A DNA stretch of 42,614 nt from Comamonadaceae bacterium (GTDB lineage Bacteria; Pseudomonadota; Gammaproteobacteria; Burkholderiales; Burkholderiaceae_C). A model generated the notes under the pieces. It had not been told where the DNA came from, searched no databases, and saw only the letters and a list, made by a program, of their open reading frames with translations. The position numbers and the translations under genes were made by a program. Below are positions 16,373 through 23,930 of the stretch, one piece after another; positions within the stretch are counted from its first letter, which is position 1, and every line of letters starts with the position of its first letter. The stretch is from NCBI GenBank assembly GCA_030528485.1, contig JAUMYU010000013.1, positions 1-42,614 of the forward strand. The letters are read 5' to 3'.

Positions 16373-17716
16373 ATGTCTGATCTGTCCCTCCAGCAATTTC
16401 TCGAGCACATCGCCCAGCGCAACCCCGGTCAGCCCGAATTCCAGCAAGCGGCCACCGAAGTGTTCGAGAGCCTGTGGCCCTTCATCAGCAAGCACCCGCA
16501 ATACGCCGAACACAACCTGCTGGAGCGCCTGGCGGAGCCCGAGCGCATCATCATGTTCCGCGTCTGCTGGGTGGACGACGCGGGCAAGGTGCAAGTCAAC
16601 CGCGGCTACCGCATCCAGCACAGCATGGCCATCGGCCCCTACAAGGGCGGCCTGCGCTTTCACCCCTCGGTCAACCTCTCGGTGCTCAAATTCCTGGCCT
16701 TCGAGCAAACCTTCAAGAACGCGCTGACCACCCTGCCCATGGGCGGCGGCAAGGGCGGCTCGGACTTCGACCCCAAGGGCAAGAGCAATGGCGAAATCAT
16801 GCGCTTTTGCCAGGCCTTTGCCGCCGAGCTGTACCGCCACGTCGGCGCCGACACCGACGTGCCCGCGGGCGACATCGGCGTGGGCGGGCGCGAGATCGGC
16901 TACATCGCCGGCTACATCAAAAAGCTCACCAACCGCGCTGACTGCGTGCTCACCGGCAAGCCGCTGAACCTGGGCGGCTCGCTGATCCGCCCCGAAGCCA
17001 CCGGCTACGGCACCGTGTACTTTGCCGAGGCCATGCTCAACGAGGCGCGCAACTCCTTCCAGGGCATGAAGGTGGCCGTCTCCGGCTCGGGCAACGTGGC
17101 GCAATACGCCATCGAAAAAGCCATGGCCCTGGGCGCCACCGTCGTGACCTGCTCGGACTCCAACGGCACGGTGTACGACCCGGCGGGCTTCTCGCCCGAG
17201 AAGCTGGCCATCCTGATGGACATCAAGAACGTGCAGTACGGCCGCGTCAAGGACTACGCCGCCAAGGTCGGCGCCGAGTACATCGAAGGCAAGCGCCCCT
17301 GGCACATCCCGGCCGAAGTCGCCCTGCCCTGCGCCACGCAAAACGAGCTGGACGAGAACGACGCCAAGACGCTGATTGCCAACGGCGTGGTCTGCGTGGC
17401 CGAAGGCGCCAACATGCCTTGCACCATCGAGGCGGCCAAAGCCTTTGAAAACGCCGGCGTGCTGTTCGCGCCCGGCAAGGCCAGCAACGCCGGCGGCGTG
17501 GCCACCTCCGGGCTGGAGATGAGCCAGAACGCCATGCGCCTGGCCTGGACGCGCCAGGAAGTGGACCAGCGCCTGTTCGGCATCATGCAAAGCATCCACA
17601 AGGCCTGCCTGGAGTACGGCCGCCGCGCCGACGGCAAGGTCAGCTACATCGACGGCGCCAACATCGCCGGCTTCGTCAAAGTGGCCGACGCCATGCTGGC
17701 CCAGGGCGTGGTTTAA
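16373..17716 (+). CDS. gdhA: NADP-type glutamate dehydrogenase
   Basis: 447-aa hexameric-type GDH that makes glutamate from 2-oxoglutarate and ammonia. Conserved parts: YKGGLRFHPSVNLSVLKFL with the substrate lysine, then PMGGGKGGSDFDPKG (catalytic lysine region). DIGVGGREIGY, the Rossmann loop VSGSGNVAQYA, and EGANMPCTIEA follow. The length and the DSNGTVYDP segment after the cofactor loop point to the NADP(H) biosynthetic form. Start ATG 16373 has AAAGGA six bases upstream; an in-frame TTG at 16367 is less likely. The gene has its own terminator at 17751. Confidence 0.95.
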   Translation: MSDLSLQQFLEHIAQRNPGQPEFQQAATEVFESLWPFISKHPQYAEHNLLERLAEPERIIMFRVCWVDDAGKVQVNRGYRIQHSMAIGPYKGGLRFHPSVNLSVLKFLAFEQTFKNALTTLPMGGGKGGSDFDPKGKSNGEIMRFCQAFAAELYRHVGADTDVPAGDIGVGGREIGYIAGYIKKLTNRADCVLTGKPLNLGGSLIRPEATGYGTVYFAEAMLNEARNSFQGMKVAVSGSGNVAQYAIEKAMALGATVVTCSDSNGTVYDPAGFSPEKLAILMDIKNVQYGRVKDYAAKVGAEYIEGKRPWHIPAEVALPCATQNELDENDAKTLIANGVVCVAEGANMPCTIEAAKAFENAGVLFAPGKASNAGGVATSGLEMSQNAMRLAWTRQEVDQRLFGIMQSIHKACLEYGRRADGKVSYIDGANIAGFVKVADAMLAQGVV

Positions 17717-17750
17717 GCCTTTTCAAGCCCCCGGCCACGATCTCGTGCCG

Positions 17751-17786
17751 AGCCGGATGGCGGAACCCCCGCCATCCGGCTATTTT
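17751..17786 (+). terminator. Terminator hairpin of gdhA
   Basis: AGCCGGATGGCGG and CCGCCATCCGGCT form a perfect 13-base-pair stem with loop AACCC, followed by ATTTTC. The following AT-rich repeat begins inside its tail. Confidence 0.85.
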
Positions 17787-17860
17787 CATATCAAGATAAA
17801 AACAATTTGAATACCACCATGCCGAAATAGGCATATTTTTTTGCCTATTGAATGATAAAA
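17782..17860. repeat. Dispersed AT-rich hairpin repeat, copy 4
   Basis: Left arm ATTTTCATATCAA, core CACCATGCCGAAATAGGCAT and right arm TTGAATGATAAAAAT. Inside the core CATGCC/GGCAT also pair, as in the copy at 38 kb. It starts at the gdhA terminator tail and its right arm contains the ATG at 17852 that opens the folK frame. Confidence 0.72.
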
Positions 17861-18442
17861 ATGAATGAAATCGCTGCCAAACCCACCGCTTCAGCCCCTC
17901 AAAACAACCACCACCTCGTTGCCAGCGACGCCCTGGCCTGGATCGGCCTGGGCGGCAACTTGGGCGACGCCATCGCCACCCTGGAGCACGCCGCCCACGC
18001 CCTGGCCCGCCTGCCCGACACCCGGCTGGAAGCCGCCTCCCCCCTCTACCGCAGCGCCCCCGTCGATGCCCAGGGGCCGGACTTCATCAACGCCGTTGTG
18101 CGCCTGCGCACCCGCCTGGCGCCCCTGCCCCTGCTGCGCGCGCTGCTGGCGCTGGAACTCGACGCAGGCCGCCAACGCCCCTGGCGCAACGCCCCGCGCA
18201 CCCTGGATCTGGACCTGCTGCGCTACGAGCAGGCAGGCGCCGCCCTCACCTGCCACAGCAAGGAGCTCACCCTGCCCCACCCCCGCATGCAGCAACGCGC
18301 CTTCGTGCTGCGCCCCCTAGCCGACATCGACCCCACCCTGGCCCCTGCAACCGCCCTGGCCGCCACCGCCGATCAAACGCTGGAGCGCCTGCCCCAGGCA
18401 CAGCAATGGACATGGAGCGAGCAGCCCGCGAGCAACTCCTGA
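17852..18442 (+). CDS. folK: HPPK: 6-hydroxymethyl-dihydropterin pyrophosphokinase
   Basis: Transfers pyrophosphate from ATP to the pterin, the step before dihydropteroate synthase in folate synthesis. Marks: WIGLGGNLGD, SPLYRSAPVDAQGPDFINAVVRL, the RPWRNAPRTLDLDLL segment (the usual GPRTLDLDLL with Ala in place of Gly) with the Mg-binding DLDLL, and LPHPRMQQRAFVL. 196 aa from ATG 17852; ATG 17861 is equally possible. Similarity begins only near residue 30, and both ATGs fall in or at the edge of the hairpin repeat. The N-terminal extension may therefore be derived from the repeat. In other Burkholderiales folK usually follows pcnB; here it follows gdhA. Confidence 0.9.
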   Translation: MIKMNEIAAKPTASAPQNNHHLVASDALAWIGLGGNLGDAIATLEHAAHALARLPDTRLEAASPLYRSAPVDAQGPDFINAVVRLRTRLAPLPLLRALLALELDAGRQRPWRNAPRTLDLDLLRYEQAGAALTCHSKELTLPHPRMQQRAFVLRPLADIDPTLAPATALAATADQTLERLPQAQQWTWSEQPASNS

Positions 18443-18455
18443 ACTGTTGCTGCGC

Positions 18456-19346
18456 TCACTCCCGCATCCCGCCCGTGCAGCGCGCATGCCCGGCCAAGTC
18501 GCAGCGGTGGCTGATGTGGCGCAGGCCCGCCTGGGCCAGGATGGCCGCTACGGCGCTGGCCTGATCCCAGCCGTGTTCCAGCAGCAACCATCCCCCCGGG
18601 GTCAGCCAAGTGGGGGCCGCCCGGGCGATTGCCCGGATATCGGCCAAACCATCGGCGCCGCTGACCAGGGCTTGCCGGGGCTCATGCGCCAGAGCGGGCA
18701 GATGGGGATCCGCTGCGGCGATATAGGGCGGGTTGGAAACCAGCACATCCCATTGGCCTGCGCCGGGCAAGGGCGGGGACTGTACGGAGGACTGCACGGA
18801 TGATTGCCCGTCATCCGCCGCTGCATCGAACCAACTGCCTTGCAGCCAATGCACTTGCAGCCCCAAAGCCTGGCCGTTTTGGCGGGCCACGGCCAGGGCG
18901 CTGGCGCTTTGGTCGCTGGCCCAAACCCGGGCATCGGGGCGCTGGCTTTTGATGGCCAGGGCGATGGCGCCGCTGCCTGTACCCAAGTCCCACACGCTCG
19001 GGTTGGTGCGCGGGGCCAATGTTTGCAGCGCCCACTCCACCAGGGTTTCCGTATCGGGGCGGGGATCGAGCACGTCGGGGGTAATGGCCAGCTCCAGGCC
19101 GAAAAAGCCTTTGCGCCCCGTCAAATAAGCCACAGGAACGCCCCGCTGGCGCTGCGCCAGCAGGTGGGCGAAGGCGGTTTGCTGCGCAGGAGTGAGGGTT
19201 TGCTCATCGTGGGCAATAAGCCAGGCGCGGCTGCGCTGGGCCTGGCCAAGCGCGTGCAGCAAAAGCAGTTGCGCGTCGATGCGCTCCAGGCCCCGCTGGG
19301 CAGCCTCGCGCAAAGCAGCGGCAATCGTGGGGAGAACAACAGGCAT
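18456..19346 (-). CDS. prmC: Release factor glutamine methyltransferase
   Basis: SAM-dependent methyltransferase that methylates the Gln of the GGQ motif in peptide release factors. 296 aa. The N-terminal helical domain is followed by PDVLDPRPDTETLVEWAL, the SAM loop VWDLGTGSGAIALAI and the catalytic substrate-binding motif NPPYIAAADPHL. It ends with GGWLLLEHGWDQ. A short Ser/Gln/Val repeat insertion (SSVQSSVQS) sits before the NPPY motif. Start ATG 19346 is used; the frame runs upstream into an intergenic repeat, which would add a spurious Cys/Arg-rich N-terminus. It converges on folK with 13 bases between stops. Confidence 0.93.
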   Translation of the reverse strand: MPVVLPTIAAALREAAQRGLERIDAQLLLLHALGQAQRSRAWLIAHDEQTLTPAQQTAFAHLLAQRQRGVPVAYLTGRKGFFGLELAITPDVLDPRPDTETLVEWALQTLAPRTNPSVWDLGTGSGAIALAIKSQRPDARVWASDQSASALAVARQNGQALGLQVHWLQGSWFDAAADDGQSSVQSSVQSPPLPGAGQWDVLVSNPPYIAAADPHLPALAHEPRQALVSGADGLADIRAIARAAPTWLTPGGWLLLEHGWDQASAVAAILAQAGLRHISHRCDLAGHARCTGGMRE

Positions 19347-19363
19347 GGCATTCACACTAGGGA

Positions 19364-19518
19364 TTGTTGAGATTGGGTTTGCGAAGCGGTTTTTCGAGAC
19401 AAAAGCCGCAGATGCAAGGCGAAAACGCACACAAGGCGTGAACAGCTTGCAAGCGTTTTCAACGCCGCAGATGCACAGTTTTGACCGAAAACAACGCCGC
19501 AATACTGAATCTCAACAA
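19364..19518. repeat. Intergenic inverted-repeat element (MITE-like), about 155 bp
   Basis: The largest gene-free stretch (19347-19730) holds this element. Its ends are TTGTTGAGATT (19364-19374) and AATCTCAACAA (19508-19518), a perfect 11-base inverted repeat with a further TTGCG match inward. Internally CCGCAGATGCA occurs twice, each next to a GGCGAAAACG- or CCGAAAACAACG-like stretch. On the - strand it is open and reads as an Arg/Cys-rich peptide, the kind of spurious protein often seen when such repeats are translated. The rest of the gap (19519-19730) shows no gene; it is the leader of the nitroreductase. Confidence 0.65.
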
Positions 19519-19730
19519 GCCCTCGGTCGGGCATCGCAATCGCTGCACAACGAGGGCCGCAAAGGCGGCTGTGCGCCGGTTGAAAGGGGCGGGATCGACA
19601 GCCAATTTTCCGGGCTTTTGCATTGATAATCCGGCGCTTTTGCGCTTTTTCCGCGCGCTTTTTGCCTGGAGCGGGTGCGCTGCGGTTTGTGCAGCACAGC
19701 TTCAGCCATTTTTTTTCAAAGGGGGTTTCA

Positions 19731-20354
19731 TTGACTCAAGCTGCCACCGATACAGCCGCACCGGCCGCATGGCCTGATGAGCCGATGCGCCAGCAGGCGC
19801 TGCAATACCTGACCACGCGCCGCTCGCGCTGGCCGTTGCAAGAGCCGGGGCCGGACGATGCGGCGCTGGCACAGATTTTCGCGCTGGGCGCTTGTGCGCC
19901 CGATCACGCTGGCTTGTATCCGTGGCGCTTTCAATATGTGCGCGGCGCGCAGCGCGAAGTGTTGCTGGAGCGGGTGATGGCGCACCCCGATGCGCAGTCG
20001 CCCGAGGTGCAAGAGATGCGCAGCAAGTTCGCACGCAAATTGACAACCGCGCCGGTGGTGATGGTGCTGGCGATCCGCGTGGCCGAACATCCCAAGGTGC
20101 CGGAATTCGAGCAATTTCTCTCCTGCGGCGCAGCGGTAATGAATATGCTCAACGCCGCGCATTGCCTGGGCTTTCAAGGGTTTTGGTCCACCGCGCCCGC
20201 GCCGCTGGATGCGCTGCTGCGCAGCGTGATGGGCTTTGAGGCGCAAGACCGGATGGTCGGCATACTCAATTTCGGCACGGCAGCGCAGCCCCCATCCTCC
20301 CCGCTGCGCCGTGTGGCGCCCGAAGCTTTTGTGCGCGCCTGGGACGGGGCCTGA
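19731..20354 (+). CDS. Nitroreductase family flavoprotein (YdjA-like)
   Basis: 207-aa FMN-dependent NAD(P)H oxidoreductase of the nitroreductase fold. It shows the N-terminal LTTRRSRWPLQEPGP segment (Arg pair for FMN phosphate), ACAPDHAGLYPWRFQYV, and the C-terminal QGFWSTAPAPLDALL and GILNFGTA. YdjA-type members are small and have few contacts to a specific substrate, so the physiological role is unknown. I chose TTG 19731 because AAAGGGGG lies five bases upstream and similarity starts just after it; an ATG-initiated version would need a long Phe-rich extension. Confidence 0.85.
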   Translation: MTQAATDTAAPAAWPDEPMRQQALQYLTTRRSRWPLQEPGPDDAALAQIFALGACAPDHAGLYPWRFQYVRGAQREVLLERVMAHPDAQSPEVQEMRSKFARKLTTAPVVMVLAIRVAEHPKVPEFEQFLSCGAAVMNMLNAAHCLGFQGFWSTAPAPLDALLRSVMGFEAQDRMVGILNFGTAAQPPSSPLRRVAPEAFVRAWDGA

Positions 20355-20361
20355 AACAGGC

Positions 20362-20388
20362 GGCTTGCGCCCGCTTGTCTCGCAAGCC
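20362..20388 (+). other. Stem-loop after the nitroreductase gene
   Basis: GGCTTGCG (20362-20369) and CGCAAGCC (20381-20388) pair perfectly and can be extended by ACAGGC/CTGT with one bulge. There is no U tract, so it is either a weak terminator or a 3' stabilising hairpin. Confidence 0.45.
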
Positions 20389-20467
20389 TGTCCCCAAGAA
20401 TGAACGCGGCGCGAGGATTTCGAGAACAGGTTCTTCCCCCCCGCCAGCCGCCCCCAGCACTGGCACA

Positions 20468-21142
20468 ATGCGCCCTCCTATGCAGCCACCGTCTCACTCT
20501 CCCTTCGACCTTCAACGCATTGCCCGGCTGGCGCTGTACGTCATCGTGCGTCCGGCGGAATATTTCCGCACCATGCCCCGGGGCGGGCCGCTTGTTGAAC
20601 CCATGGTGTTCACCGCCGTACTGAGCCTGGCGGGCGCCATCATCTTTGCCCTGATTTCCTGGCCCATGACGGGGCAGATCCCCGCATTGGGCAGTTTGTT
20701 GATCGTGCCGGGGCTGGTTTGCGGAGGGGCCTTATTCGTTGCCTTGATTTTGATGCTGCTGTGGAAGCTGCTGGGTTCTCAACAGAACTACGCCACGGCC
20801 TTTCGCTGCGTGGCCGCGACCATGGCGATCGTGCCCTTTACCGCCTTGCTCACGCCCCTGCCCGATCTCAGCCTGATAGTGAACGCCAGTTGGAGCATTT
20901 ATCTGCTCTACGTCGCCAGTCTGGCGGTGCACGGCATAGGGCGGCCCAAAGCCTTGTTGCTGCTGGCCTTGCTCACGGGCGTGATGGGCGCCAGCCTGTG
21001 GTCCAACCACACGTTTCAAACGCTGGTGCGTGAGCAGCGCCAGCAACTGGGCGTCAGTGAGCAGGCTTATGAACAAATGAGCGAGCAGGAACGCCTGGAG
21101 ATCGACCGGCGTGTGCTTGAGCGCCTGCGCCAGCGCCCTTGA
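20468..21142 (+). CDS. YIP1-family membrane protein
   Basis: About 224 aa with four to five predicted membrane helices (for example VFTAVLSLAGAIIFALIS, LLIVPGLVCGGALFVALILMLLWKLL, ALLLLALLTGVMGASLW). A short cytoplasmic C-terminal tail rich in Glu, Arg and Gln follows. The pattern RLALYVIVRPAEYFRTMPR before the first helix and the later SLAVHGIGRPKA are typical of bacterial YIP1-domain proteins, whose function is unknown. Start ATG 20468 or 20480; the earlier frame is not similar. It is followed 30 bases later by the ccsA-like gene. Confidence 0.75.
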   Translation: MRPPMQPPSHSPFDLQRIARLALYVIVRPAEYFRTMPRGGPLVEPMVFTAVLSLAGAIIFALISWPMTGQIPALGSLLIVPGLVCGGALFVALILMLLWKLLGSQQNYATAFRCVAATMAIVPFTALLTPLPDLSLIVNASWSIYLLYVASLAVHGIGRPKALLLLALLTGVMGASLWSNHTFQTLVREQRQQLGVSEQAYEQMSEQERLEIDRRVLERLRQRP

Positions 21143-21172
21143 AGCGCCCTTCCCGCCTGCGAGAACACCACC

Positions 21173-21979
21173 ATGCTCAGCCCTGCCGCTCCCCTTGGCC
21201 CCGGTGCCTGGCTGCTGCCCTGGGCGGCGCTGGCTGCGCTGGCCTATGGTGCAGCGATGGTGTGGCCCCGCGCCCATCAAGGCCATCCGCCGCGCCTGCT
21301 GCTGCTGGCGGCGTGGTGTTTGCACCTTGCGAGCATTGCTTGCGGCCTGCTTTTGGCCGTGCCCACGTTTGGCTTCGGCCCGGCGCTTTCCATCACCGGC
21401 TGGCTGGCTTTCACCGTTTACGCCATCGAATACCAGGTGCTGCCGCGCTTGCCGCCACAACGCTGGCTGCTGGCTGTAGCGGCCGCCTCGGCCTTGCTGG
21501 GCGCGCTCTACCCCGGCCCCCCCCTGCCCGATCGCCATAGCCTTTGGATGGCTACGCACATGGCGCTGGGCATTTCCTCCTACGGCTTGTTTGCTGCCGC
21601 CGTATTCCACGGCTGGCTGATGCGGCGCGCAGAAAAGCGCATGCGCAGCGCCTGCGCGCTGGATGCTGGTGATGATTTGCCCCTGCTGGCTTTGGAGCGG
21701 CTGACTTTCCGTTTCGCGCAGGCAGGCTTTGTTTTGCTCACCGCAACGCTCATTGCCGGGCTGTTGTTTCGCGATACGCTCTATGGCCAAGTTTGGGCCT
21801 GGCGGCACAAAGAGGTGTTCTCGGCGCTGGCGTGGATGACTTTTGCCGCTTTGTTGCTGGCGCGCTGGCGCATGGGACTGCGCGGCAAAAAGGCCGTGCG
21901 CATTCTCAATGCGGGGGCGATTTTGCTGCTGCTGGCCTACGTCGGCTCGCGTTTTGTCATGGAGGTGATATTGGCATGA
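21173..21979 (+). CDS. CcsA/HemX-like inner membrane protein (cytochrome c assembly domain)
   Basis: 268-aa protein with eight or so membrane helices. The conserved HSLWMATHMALGISSYGLFAAAV and the later VWAWRHKEVFSALAWMTFA carry the histidines typical of the cytochrome C assembly domain (CcsA/CcmC/YpjD). In Burkholderiales this gene type usually sits near ffh or pilS and is annotated as an inner membrane or c-type cytochrome biogenesis protein. True CcsA partners (ResB) are not in the window, so a role in heme delivery is inference. It overlaps the next gene (ATGA at 21976). Confidence 0.85.
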   Translation: MLSPAAPLGPGAWLLPWAALAALAYGAAMVWPRAHQGHPPRLLLLAAWCLHLASIACGLLLAVPTFGFGPALSITGWLAFTVYAIEYQVLPRLPPQRWLLAVAAASALLGALYPGPPLPDRHSLWMATHMALGISSYGLFAAAVFHGWLMRRAEKRMRSACALDAGDDLPLLALERLTFRFAQAGFVLLTATLIAGLLFRDTLYGQVWAWRHKEVFSALAWMTFAALLLARWRMGLRGKKAVRILNAGAILLLLAYVGSRFVMEVILA

Positions 21980-22215
21980 GCAAGTGGCTCATTCTTGCCC
22001 TGGTCGTTGGCGCGCTCGTCTGGCGCTGGTCGCAACGCCGCGCCGCCCGCATGGCGTCCTCCGCCCCCCGTCCCGAGGCTGCCCCGCAACCGATTGACAT
22101 GGTGCCTTGTGAGGTGTGCGGCGTGTTGATGGATGCGCGGCTGGCCATCCGCAGCCCTACAGGCCACCTTTGCCACACGCATCGCCACGGCGCACACCCG
22201 CCTGACGCACCATGA
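21976..22215 (+). CDS. Small PP0621-family protein with metal-binding-type cysteines
   Basis: 79 aa: one N-terminal membrane helix (WLILALVVGALVWRW), an Ala/Pro linker, and a mini-domain with CEVCGV and a later CHTH. This Cys/His pattern suggests a small zinc ribbon facing the cytoplasm. The family (PP0621) occurs between a ccsA-like gene and pilS in many beta- and gammaproteobacteria; its function is unknown. It overlaps both neighbours by four bases, so it is translated as part of the same unit. Confidence 0.85.
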   Translation: MSKWLILALVVGALVWRWSQRRAARMASSAPRPEAAPQPIDMVPCEVCGVLMDARLAIRSPTGHLCHTHRHGAHPPDAP

Positions 22216-23930
22216 GTTTCTGGCGTACTGCATGGGGCCTTTCGCGCTCCATTGAAGCCGCGCCGGGGCCGTTTCAGCGCCTCTGGCGGGGCTTTCTCAT
22301 GGGCCGGCTCATGCTGGCCGCGGCGCTGCTGTTTTTGCTCGGCACCGAGCGGCTGCTCACAGGCGCAGTGCCCTCACGCGTGCTGTGGCTGGCGCTGGGC
22401 TACATGCTGCAAACAGCCCTCATCCGCTGGCTGTGGGGGCGCCAGCAGCCACAGCGCAAGCCCGCCTTGCACTGGGTGCTCACGCTGACCGTGGATATTG
22501 GCGTGTGCACGCTGCTGCTGCACTGGCACACCAGCGGCTTCAGCTTGATCCCGCTATTTGGCCTGCCGGTGCTGATGGCGGCGGCTTTGGGCAATTTCAC
22601 CGTGCTCATCGGCACCGTGCTGGGCGTGATCGCTGCACTGGCCTGGGTCACGCTCTCGCCTGCCACCAGCGAAATCCGCCCACCCGAAGTTTTGCAATCG
22701 CTGCTCAGCGGCATGGGTTTTCTGGTCCTGGGGCTGCTGGTACACGAAATGGCTTCGCGCCTGCTGGGCGAAGAGCAGGAAAACCGCAAAAGCCGCGAAG
22801 CCGCCTTGCTGCAAAGCCAGGTCAACGCCCTGGTCATCTCGCATTTGGAGGATGGCGTGCTCGTCGTGGACGCCAACATGGTCGTGCACTCTGCCAACCC
22901 CGCCGCCCTGGAGATTCTGGGTCTGCCCGCCAATGTCCCGCTGCCGCTGGATTTGCAGCAGGATCCGGCCTGGCACCCCCTGGTGGCCATGGCCAAAGTC
23001 ACCATCCGCCGCGGCACCCCGCAAGTGGCCGATCTCACTTTGCTCAAGCCCGGTTGCAGCCCCGTGGGCGTGCATGCGCGCTCCTGGATCACGCAAGCCC
23101 TCCAATCGCGCCGCCGCCTGGACGACCACCACGTGCACTGCGTGGTCTTCCTGCATGATTTGCGCAAGGCCGAAGCGCAAGTGCGCACGGAGAAACTCGC
23201 CTCCATGGGCCGCATGTCGGCTGCCGTGGCGCACGAAATCCGCAACCCGCTCACTGCCATCATTCAAGCCAATACCCTGCTGGCGGAAGATTCGCAAGAC
23301 GCCGCCACCCAGCGCCTGACGGAGATGATCCGCCAAAACGCCGAACGCCTGCGCCGCATTGCCGAGGACATCCTCGACGTGACCCGCGTGCAGCGCCAGA
23401 CCGATGACGATGCCCGCCACGAGGCCTTGGCGCTGGACGAATGGAGCAGCGCATGCGTGCGCGACTGGCAAGCGCAAGAACCAGCCGTGCGGTTGGTGCA
23501 AATGCAGTTGGGCGCGCCCAAGGCCATCGTCGCGTTCGATCGCGACCATCTGCGCCGCATCCTCGTCAACTTGCTGGACAACGCCTTGCGCTACATGGGG
23601 CCGCACGACGACTCGTTGCAGGTACTCACCGAGCAAAGCGCCAATGGCCAGGCGCGACTGACCGTCTGGAGCGATGGCGCACCGCTGGAAAAAAGCGTTG
23701 AGCAGCACCTCTTTGAGCCGTTTTTCTCCTCCGAAAGCCGCTCCTCGGGGCTGGGCCTGTTTCTCTGCCGCGAGCTGTGCGAGCGCCACGGCGCCACCAT
23801 TGGCTACCAGCGCCTGGAGCTGGACACCGCGCGCGGCATTCAGGCGGGCAACGCCTTCATCGTGCTTTTCAAACGCCCCGTCAAAAGCCGGCATGGCCAA
23901 GCGCCCATGCTGGATGAATTGGTGATTTGA
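22212..23930 (+). CDS. pilS: Sensor histidine kinase PilS
   Basis: 572-aa membrane kinase of the type IV pilus two-component system. Six membrane helices occupy about residues 30-190 and a PAS domain about 200-310. The phosphoacceptor is in VAHEIRNPLTAI (His near 340), the N box is LVNLLDNALRYM (near 450), and the G2 box is SSGLGLFLCREL. The kinase senses unassembled pilin in relatives and phosphorylates PilR, a sigma54 activator. The G1 region reads WSDGAPL, normal for PilS. The expected pilR is not downstream: the next gene, pbpC, starts on the TGA stop. The kinase is therefore an orphan within this window. Confidence 0.9.
   Translation: MSFWRTAWGLSRSIEAAPGPFQRLWRGFLMGRLMLAAALLFLLGTERLLTGAVPSRVLWLALGYMLQTALIRWLWGRQQPQRKPALHWVLTLTVDIGVCTLLLHWHTSGFSLIPLFGLPVLMAAALGNFTVLIGTVLGVIAALAWVTLSPATSEIRPPEVLQSLLSGMGFLVLGLLVHEMASRLLGEEQENRKSREAALLQSQVNALVISHLEDGVLVVDANMVVHSANPAALEILGLPANVPLPLDLQQDPAWHPLVAMAKVTIRRGTPQVADLTLLKPGCSPVGVHARSWITQALQSRRRLDDHHVHCVVFLHDLRKAEAQVRTEKLASMGRMSAAVAHEIRNPLTAIIQANTLLAEDSQDAATQRLTEMIRQNAERLRRIAEDILDVTRVQRQTDDDARHEALALDEWSSACVRDWQAQEPAVRLVQMQLGAPKAIVAFDRDHLRRILVNLLDNALRYMGPHDDSLQVLTEQSANGQARLTVWSDGAPLEKSVEQHLFEPFFSSESRSSGLGLFLCRELCERHGATIGYQRLELDTARGIQAGNAFIVLFKRPVKSRHGQAPMLDELVI

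Noticed and set aside
19347-19502. N-terminal extension of prmC (Arg/Cys-rich)
   Set aside because: It is translation of the 155-bp intergenic repeat, not part of the methyltransferase.
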